Shown here one piece after another: positions 14,104 to 18,811 of a DNA stretch of 18,811 bases (position 1 is the stretch's first letter; every line of letters begins with the position of its first letter). This stretch comes from M3007 sp033762055. GTDB lineage: Bacteria > Bacteroidota > Bacteroidia > Chitinophagales > Saprospiraceae. The stretch is from assembly GCA_033762055.1 (NCBI GenBank), contig JANRLZ010000441.1:1-18811 (forward strand), in the 5' to 3' direction. The position numbers and the translations under genes are program-made. The notes under the pieces are model-generated. The model was given only the letters and a program-made list of their open reading frames with translations, ran no database searches and was not told where the DNA came from.

Positions 14104-15175
14104 TATAATGTATATCGGTTATCTCTAAGGTCAGCCAGGAGTAATCGCCGTCTTTCAACTTCCAGATTACCTCGCTTCGCACTGGAATCCGCAAACCGTT
14201 TAACGTTTTCCATTCATGATTGACAATTTGCCAGTCTTCCAAAGTGGCGCCTTCTTTCCGGGAGTAGTACCGTTTTGCTTCAAAACGTAACAAATCATCG
14301 GATTCATTAAAGTAAAAAACGCCGGAAGCGCGGATGTCGCCATACGTCATAGTGGCTTGTGCCGCGTGCAAACCTACGCTATCCCACTGAATATACGGCT
14401 GCAAAGCGGCGTCGGGAAACCAACAGGTTTCTGCCAGGTAGCGCAACAAGCTACCCTGGTCAATTTCCGGTCCGGTTGCGTTCACCATCTGAAACAGCGA
14501 CATCAATTCAATGCGCATGTTGCCCCGGCCGTTTTCATATTTGTCCCGCCCGACGATCTCTACCATCGGCATCGCCTGTATGCTGGCTATCCAGATGAAA
14601 CCGGGATGATCTACGGTGAAATATTGCTCGGCCTGAAAAGGAAGCCAATCGCCCTCTTTTTGGGTGCGCAGCCGACCGCTTTGTTTCAAATGAACGGTGT
14701 ACACGCGGGGCTGCCCGACTGCGCCTGATTGCCTTACCCAACGTTGCACTACGGGGGGAAGCGGAGCCAATTCTTCTTCTTTCAAACGCTTGTCTTCGGT
14801 TGGTACGGCCAAAAAAGCCTGTTTTTCGCTCGATACCATTTTATCAAAACGCCAGGCGCCAAAGGCAAGCACCAGTCCGATCAGCGCCACGATGTTGGCA
14901 ATCGTACCAAATTTGGCATCCTGCCACTGCTGAATGATCAGGGTTTGCGACAGCAGAATTGCAGGTAGTAATAACATCCACCCAAAGTGTTTTCCGGCAA
15001 AAAACAGTCCGCCTGAAGCTAAAAAAAGCAGACATGTGAGCAGCCAGAACACCCCTGCCAGCGCAGACACGGGTTGCCGCAGTTGTGCCATCTCGGCCAG
15101 CTGGAAGCCTTTTACAAAGCCCATCAGGTGAATGAGACCATGTATGACAAGGAGAAAGGAAAAAGCGATTCGCAT
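14063..15175 (-). CDS. DUF6544-family membrane protein
   Basis: 370 aa. Four hydrophobic segments occupy about residues 3-22, 37-57, 62-84 and 88-108 (GLIHLMGFVKGFQ in the first). The large C-terminal part (about 120-355) fits DUF6544: LPPVVQRWVRQSGAVGQPRVYTVHLKQSGRLR, then FQAEQYFTVDHPGFIWIASI, GRGNMRIELMSLFQMVNATGPE and LLRYLAETCWFPDAAL. That domain is probably a beta-rich lipid-binding or lipoprotein-like fold, but the function is not established. Its last 13 codons overlap the start of the ATP-cone nuclease gene in another frame, so the pair is likely cotranscribed. Confidence 0.85.
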   Translation of the reverse strand: MRIAFSFLLVIHGLIHLMGFVKGFQLAEMAQLRQPVSALAGVFWLLTCLLFLASGGLFFAGKHFGWMLLLPAILLSQTLIIQQWQDAKFGTIANIVALIGLVLAFGAWRFDKMVSSEKQAFLAVPTEDKRLKEEELAPLPPVVQRWVRQSGAVGQPRVYTVHLKQSGRLRTQKEGDWLPFQAEQYFTVDHPGFIWIASIQAMPMVEIVGRDKYENGRGNMRIELMSLFQMVNATGPEIDQGSLLRYLAETCWFPDAALQPYIQWDSVGLHAAQATMTYGDIRASGVFYFNESDDLLRFEAKRYYSRKEGATLEDWQIVNHEWKTLNGLRIPVRSEVIWKLKDGDYSWLTLEITDIHYNEHLSGNESLRPD

Positions 15176-15216
15176 GTTAGAAGTATTTTTTCAGCAATAA
15201 AAACCCATTATTACTT

Positions 15217-15224
15217 CAAAAATA
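15217..15224 (-). promoter_or_regulatory. -7 element TATTTTTG for DUF6544-nuclease pair
   Basis: On the minus strand the bases read TATTTTTG, an exact TAnnTTTG match 41 bases upstream of the DUF6544 ATG. A TTTG at 15242-15239 is 14 bases further up, closer than the usual spacing. The 100-base gap from 15176 to 15275 holds nothing else that I can support. Confidence 0.4.
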
Positions 15225-15275
15225 AACCTTGATTGGCTCAAAAAGCTGCGCTGACCAACCACCGCAAATTAACTA

Positions 15276-16034
15276 TTAGTTCTTCTTTGGGTTGGGTACC
15301 GGCATACACTGGTAAAAAACCCTGGAAGTGCTGCATACCTGAAACTCCCCTACTTCCTGGTAGCCATCGGTATTTTTTAAGGTGAATTTGCGCAACTGGC
15401 CGCGAAAATCCCATTCGTTCACCATAGGCTGGTCACTGAACTCCTCTTCGATGGGCAAGATTTCACGACCGTTATACACCAGAAAACTCGTACCAATCTT
15501 GACCAGCGTACCTTCCGTTATCGCCAATCGCCGGTCGCTTTCAATGACGGAAAACAAGGCAAGATAATCTTTCCCCTGCACCACACTGTCTATCAACGTT
15601 TTCAACGGAAAGAATGTCAGGGTCGGGAATGTTGTTTCGTTACCCGTTACCAGATCGTAGCCATATCCGCCCAACACGTAGGCGGTATCGCGGTCGGTGG
15701 TAAAGCCGTAGTTGACGCCGGCAAACTGATCGGCCACAAAGGGCGGAAAATAACTGAGCGGTAGTACATACGTTTTTTGGACTTTCTGGTCGAGCACCAG
15801 CATGTCGCAATTGTAAACCGCTTCTGCGGCAGGGTCGGCCAAATCAAGAAATTTGCCGCCTACAATGACTTTGTACTGCCCCGAATAAAACACCGCCTCG
15901 CCTACCATGGGCGGCAGATGAATACCCGGAAACTCATAAATGGCCGTAGAATCGGAAAAGCAGACGAATTGTGCTTTTACCACACCCAGACTTGCCCATA
16001 CCAGCATGCCTGTCAACAGATTTCGCATAATCAT
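15276..16034 (-). CDS. Secreted kelch-like hypothetical protein
   Basis: 252 aa from ATG 16034; ATG 16028 two codons later is an equal alternative. A Sec signal peptide covers about residues 1-21 (NLLTGMLVWASLGVVKA, probable cleavage before QF). The mature part has kelch-type strands: MLVLDQKVQKTYVLPLSYFPP, then DTAYVLGGYGYDL followed by TFPTLTFFPL. Relatives I recall are longer propellers, so this may be a truncated or shortened form. The end is intact at a TAA stop. The start overlaps the stop of the OsmC gene as ATGA, so translation is coupled. Role unknown; probably envelope or surface associated. Confidence 0.65.
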   Translation of the reverse strand: MIMRNLLTGMLVWASLGVVKAQFVCFSDSTAIYEFPGIHLPPMVGEAVFYSGQYKVIVGGKFLDLADPAAEAVYNCDMLVLDQKVQKTYVLPLSYFPPFVADQFAGVNYGFTTDRDTAYVLGGYGYDLVTGNETTFPTLTFFPLKTLIDSVVQGKDYLALFSVIESDRRLAITEGTLVKIGTSFLVYNGREILPIEEEFSDQPMVNEWDFRGQLRKFTLKNTDGYQEVGEFQVCSTSRVFYQCMPVPNPKKN

Positions 16035-16477
16035 TGGGTTAATATCAAGATGTTTTCGGAGACATTCACCGGACATTTGACAGAATTGGATATCAGGCAA
16101 TAACGATGCGCCTTTTCCAACACTTTTAAAGCGGTCTCTTTCTCGTCATAACTGCCCAGGGTAACTATCGGATTGAGCATCACACCGGTAAAAGCGTATT
16201 TACCGTCAACTAATGCCACGGTTCCGCTTGCCTCGCAGGACAATGCGACGGGCTGCCATTTGAATTTGTCGCAAAAGGCCTGAAAAGTATTGACAAAACA
16301 ACCGGCAATGGCCGCAAGGAAAAAAGTTTCGGGCGACCAGACACCGGGAATGCCGTTGGGAAATTCGGGCGGAGTAGCGCACTCCACCGACGTCTCTACT
16401 TCGGTAGCCGTGATTTTACAAATACGGCTTTCGCCTTGTACGGCGGTGACACGATAGTCAAATTGTACCTGACTCAT
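16031..16477 (-). CDS. OsmC/Ohr-family protein
   Basis: 148 aa from ATG 16477 (MSQVQFDYRVTAVQG); an in-frame start at 16507 would add a tail not seen in the family. OsmC-like proteins reduce organic peroxides by a cysteine pair. Here C60 in AAIAGCFVNTFQAF and C127 in HRYCLISNSV are at the expected sites; C135 in KCPV is an additional cysteine. The segment PPEFPNGIPGVWSPETFFLAAIAGC is typical of the family. The electron donor cannot be told. A perfect dyad lies just upstream, and the kelch-like gene is coupled downstream. Confidence 0.88.
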   Translation of the reverse strand: MSQVQFDYRVTAVQGESRICKITATEVETSVECATPPEFPNGIPGVWSPETFFLAAIAGCFVNTFQAFCDKFKWQPVALSCEASGTVALVDGKYAFTGVMLNPIVTLGSYDEKETALKVLEKAHRYCLISNSVKCPVNVSENILILTQ

Positions 16478-16499
16478 ACAGAAAAAATGATTTGAAATG

Positions 16500-16514
16500 T
16501 GGAACAAAGTTCCA
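16500..16514. promoter_or_regulatory. TGGAAC-AAA-GTTCCA dyad at the osmC promoter
   Basis: A perfect 6-base dyad with a 3-base centre, 23 bases upstream of the OsmC start codon. On the minus strand its centre overlaps GAACTTTG, one mismatch from TAnnTTTG, so a bound protein would block the promoter. The organisation suits a redox or peroxide repressor; none is encoded next to it. Confidence 0.5.
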
Positions 16515-16518
16515 ATTG

Positions 16519-16557
16519 CCCCGCCCCCCGGATGATGACCCCTGTCAGCCCCCGCCC
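16519..16557 (-). other. G-rich tract with quadruplex potential
   Basis: On the minus strand this segment has five runs of three or more G, the longest of six, separated by loops of 1 to 9 bases. It lies between the end of hemN and the OsmC promoter dyad. A relaxed G-quadruplex in the DNA or in hemN read-through RNA is possible. Only the composition is seen; folding is inference. Confidence 0.35.
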
Positions 16558-16582
16558 AAACACAAATCAGTCCGGCAACGAA

Positions 16583-17941
16583 TCAAACCGCCTGGCTGAA
16601 CACACGACCATCAGGAACCCGGGCCCAATAACGCGCATCAAAGGCCATACAAAGGTTGCGCAGGAACGCTTTCCCGGTTTCCGTCACGTCTGCCGAAAAA
16701 GGCCCGCATACTACCAGTCCGTCCATTTCCGGTTCGCTTAACCGTTCGACGGCAGCGGTCAATGCCTGCGTTTGATGTTCGGGCAAATACCAGTCGGTTC
16801 GGTACCGACACATCAGATTCAGGATGTGTCGTCGCAGGCAACGATCTTCCTCATTGAGGTAATGGCCCCGAAAAACCGGCAACCGGCCCGCCCGTACAGC
16901 CGCTTCATAATCCGCCACCGTTTTTTCGTTTTGCATGAATGCGTGCCCGATGTCGCTGATGGCCGATGCGCCCAAACCTATGCTGAGCGGGGTGTACACC
17001 TCTGTGTAACCCATAAAATTGCGGTGTAATCGGCCGTTTTTTGCCGCCTTTGCCAGTCCGTCGGCAGGAAGCGCAAAGTGATCCATCCCAATATCTTCGT
17101 ATCCTTCTGCCTCCAGCAGGGTGCGCCCTGTTTCGTACAAGGCGCGTTTTTCGGCAGCAGCGGGAAGGTCGGATTCGTCGTAGGCCCGCTGACCGTTTTT
17201 CAGCCAGGGCACATGCGCGTAACTGTAAAAGGCAATGCGGTCAGGACGCAAGCGGCGAACCTGCTCCATGGTTTCCCGGATGTGTGCCTGAGTTTGTCGC
17301 GGCAAACCATAAATCAGGTCGTAATTGATGGAAGTGTAACCGATTTCGCGGGCCATTTCGGTGAGATGTATCACCTCTTCGCGGGTTTGAAAGCGATGAA
17401 TAAGCCGAAGTATCTCATCGTCCATGTCCTGCACGCCGATACTGATGCGCCGGAAACCCAGTTCATAAAGTACGTTCAGGTGCTCGCGCGTGGCGCCATT
17501 CGGGTGGGCTTCAAAGCTGAAGGCGGCATCTTCCGCAACTTCGACGCTGGAAAGTATGCCTTCCACGAGGCGCTTCAGATGTTGCGGGGCAAAAAAAGTG
17601 GGCGTTCCTCCGCCCAGGTGCAATTCGCGCAACACGGGTTTTTCCGGCAAATGTGTTCGGTACATTTCCCATTCGGCCAAAACGGTTTCGAGATAGGGAA
17701 TTTCGACGGCGTGATTGCGCGTAATGTGTTTGTTGCAACCGCAATAGGTACAAAGACGTTCGCAAAACGGAAGGTGGATATACAAACTCAATCGCGCATC
17801 CTGCGCGGCATGGGCGGATAGTTGCGACAACCAGCCGGCAGCATCCGGCGCATGTTCCGTCCAGTACGGAACAGTCGGATAACTGGTGTAGCGCGGAGCG
17901 GGAATATCGTACTTCTCCGTGAGGGCAGTGCTGAGGGTCAT
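16583..17941 (-). CDS. hemN: Oxygen-independent coproporphyrinogen III oxidase
   Basis: 452-aa radical SAM enzyme that decarboxylates coproporphyrinogen III to protoporphyrinogen IX without O2, for haem synthesis at low oxygen. The cluster motif is C60-x3-C64-x2-C67-G-C69, the extended form of HemN proper, not just CxxxCxxC. Other family features: the N-terminal YDIPAPRYTSYPTVPYW, GGGTPT at 110-115, RISIGVQD, DLIYGLPRQT, and the C-terminal HemN domain with GLGASAISDIG. Length is normal. It starts by an ATGA overlap with the stop of the DoxX-like gene, so the two are translationally coupled. It ends 105 bases before the osmC start. Confidence 0.96.
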   Translation of the reverse strand: MTLSTALTEKYDIPAPRYTSYPTVPYWTEHAPDAAGWLSQLSAHAAQDARLSLYIHLPFCERLCTYCGCNKHITRNHAVEIPYLETVLAEWEMYRTHLPEKPVLRELHLGGGTPTFFAPQHLKRLVEGILSSVEVAEDAAFSFEAHPNGATREHLNVLYELGFRRISIGVQDMDDEILRLIHRFQTREEVIHLTEMAREIGYTSINYDLIYGLPRQTQAHIRETMEQVRRLRPDRIAFYSYAHVPWLKNGQRAYDESDLPAAAEKRALYETGRTLLEAEGYEDIGMDHFALPADGLAKAAKNGRLHRNFMGYTEVYTPLSIGLGASAISDIGHAFMQNEKTVADYEAAVRAGRLPVFRGHYLNEEDRCLRRHILNLMCRYRTDWYLPEHQTQALTAAVERLSEPEMDGLVVCGPFSADVTETGKAFLRNLCMAFDARYWARVPDGRVFSQAV

Positions 17942-18366
17942 TTTTGCTCTTTCAAAATGATGATTAAAGCCGCAACAAACACCAGGTTTTTTACAATGTA
18001 TTGTCCGACAATCGTAAAACCGTACGGCGCATGGGAAAAGGAAACTTCCGGAAAAAAGAACAACGGCAGAAAGGTGAAAAGCATGTGTACCACCGCCGCC
18101 AGCGCGCCCAACCGGGTGAAATAGCCGCTCAGGAAAATCAAACCGATGGCTACCTCCCAGGTTGCCAGTAAAAACAGATTGACTTCATCAGGAATCAGAC
18201 CGAAAGTGATGATACGAATCGTATCTTTGGCCAGGTGCTCCGCCGGACTGAGGCCGTTGAAAAACTTCAACATGCCAAACCAGAAATAATTGATCCCGAT
18301 GGCCCAGCGCAGCAACTGCGTCGCGTGCGCATAAAGGAAACCCGAAAATACGGCGGTGATATTCAT
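17938..18366 (-). CDS. DoxX-like membrane protein
   Basis: 142 aa from ATG 18366 (MNITAVFSGFLYAHATQLLRW); the open frame reaches 18441, but that part crosses the hairpin at 18382-18417. Four hydrophobic segments (about 18-38, 63-82, 84-106, 118-138) match a DoxX/DUF417-type fold: WAIGINYFWFGMLKF, then LLATWEVAIGLIFLSGYFTRLGAL. Family members are linked to electron transfer or to oxidative stress responses, but biochemical function is unclear. Coupled to hemN by a 4-base overlap. Confidence 0.8.
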   Translation of the reverse strand: MNITAVFSGFLYAHATQLLRWAIGINYFWFGMLKFFNGLSPAEHLAKDTIRIITFGLIPDEVNLFLLATWEVAIGLIFLSGYFTRLGALAAVVHMLFTFLPLFFFPEVSFSHAPYGFTIVGQYIVKNLVFVAALIIILKEQK

Positions 18367-18381
18367 AATACGATGCTGTCT

Positions 18382-18417
18382 ACCGGCAGCATTCCGCCGT
18401 TTCGGAATGCTGCCGGT
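18382..18417. terminator. Perfect 15-bp hairpin between macro-domain gene and doxX-like gene
   Basis: ACCGGCAGCATTCCG at 18382-18396 is exactly complementary to 18403-18417, with a 6-base loop. On the minus strand it lies 29 bases after the macro-domain stop and 16 bases before the DoxX-like ATG. There is no U-tract after the stem, so it may be a terminator that works without one, a leader structure controlling doxX-hemN, or an RNA-stabilising element. The structure is certain, the role is not. Confidence 0.6.
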
Positions 18418-18445
18418 TGTGGGTGATTTTTTCAAAAACAAGTCG

Positions 18446-18811
18446 TTACTCTTCGGCGGTCTTGCCTTTTACGAAGGAGCTGTACACATAAACATCGGCG
18501 CCGGCATCGGCCAGGTGTTGCTGGATGAGCGGCTGCACATCTTCCCATTTCAATCCTCCGACACCGGTAGCCAGCCGCGGCAATGCCACGCTTTTTATTC
18601 CTTCTTCCTGTACAATTTTTTTCAGCTCGCGCAGGGCGTGTCCAACATGTTGCAAGGTCGCCTCGCCGGGATGGCCCTTGTGACCGGAGGCGGGTTCCTG
18701 GGTGAGCAGATTGATAATGCGACGGCCATTGGCGCCCGCCCATACCCATGCGCCGCCGGGTTTGGGATTGGTTTGATGGCACCAGTGCCGGAAATCTTTG
18801 GCCATGGAGGG
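18446..18811 (-). CDS. Macro-domain protein, C-terminal part; runs off right edge
   Basis: 122 codons are visible and the frame stays open to the edge. An internal Met at 18805 (MAKDFRHWC) could be taken as the start, but in the macro family that segment follows an N-terminal strand with the ADP-ribose loop (VNTVN-type), which is missing here, so the gene most likely begins outside the window. The visible part has GAWVWAGANGRRIINLLTQEP, then ALRELKKIVQEEGIKSVALPRLATGVGGLKWEDV, which is the second phosphate loop of the fold. Macro domains bind or hydrolyse ADP-ribose and its derivatives; activity cannot be judged here. Confidence 0.85.
   Translation of the reverse strand, partial: PSMAKDFRHWCHQTNPKPGGAWVWAGANGRRIINLLTQEPASGHKGHPGEATLQHVGHALRELKKIVQEEGIKSVALPRLATGVGGLKWEDVQPLIQQHLADAGADVYVYSSFVKGKTAEE

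Noticed and set aside
18803..18805. ATG at 18805 as start of the macro-domain gene
   Set aside because: The macro fold needs an N-terminal ADP-ribose loop that is missing, and the frame is open to the edge, so this Met is most likely internal.

Overview
This 18.8 kb window looks like chromosomal DNA of a Bacteroidota bacterium, most likely a Saprospiria/Haliscomenobacter-type lineage. The clues are a Sec-type (clade II) nitrous oxide reductase with a lipoprotein cytochrome c, several -7 elements of the Bacteroidota form TAnnTTTG, Bacteroidota-typical families (DUF2306, DUF4136, DUF6544, an HMA protein ending in a conserved SCAIGR-like tail) and moderate GC. The lineage is inferred from protein style only. 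I found no rRNA, tRNA, CRISPR array, transposase or phage gene. No stretch over 300 bases lacks a gene.

Layout. (1) 1-1669, nitrogen oxide respiration: nosZ (running off the left edge) and a c-type cytochrome lipoprotein are on the minus strand, divergent from an Rrf2-family regulator with three Fe-S-type cysteines. (2) 1766-2368: a DUF2306 membrane protein. (3) 2451-7627, aromatic catabolism on the plus strand: homogentisate 1,2-dioxygenase, 4-hydroxyphenylpyruvate dioxygenase, then phenylacetyl-CoA epoxidase genes paaA, paaB, paaC, paaD. No paaE is present. Two repeat elements sit in this block, one between hmgA and hppD and one between paaA and paaB; each also encodes the C-terminal end of the gene before it. 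(4) 7673-9580: a Cys/Met-metabolism PLP enzyme divergent from an Lrp/AsnC regulator. (5) 9577-13255: a DUF4136 lipoprotein, divergent from a small heavy-metal-associated (HMA) protein, followed by an 833-aa P2-like P-type ATPase with unusual membrane ligand positions. (6) 13273-15175, minus strand: a DUF6544 membrane protein overlapping an ATP-cone plus PD-(D/E)XK nuclease fusion. (7) 15276-16477, minus: an OsmC-like protein translationally coupled to a secreted kelch-like protein. (8) 16583-18366, minus: a DoxX-like membrane protein coupled to oxygen-independent coproporphyrinogen III oxidase (HemN). (9) 18446 to the right edge, minus: a macro-domain protein whose N-terminus lies outside the window.

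How the genes fit together. Region 3 would convert 4-hydroxyphenylpyruvate to homogentisate and then to maleylacetoacetate, and would epoxidise phenylacetyl-CoA. It is therefore a tyrosine/phenylalanine catabolic block using O2. The nosZ module and HemN point to life that also meets low oxygen. The most unusual points are the two repeat elements inside the catabolic operon, the ATP-cone nuclease, the P-type ATPase with altered ion-site residues beside an HMA protein, several well-formed dyads upstream of metal and peroxide genes, and -7 elements so close to start codons that the messages are probably leaderless.
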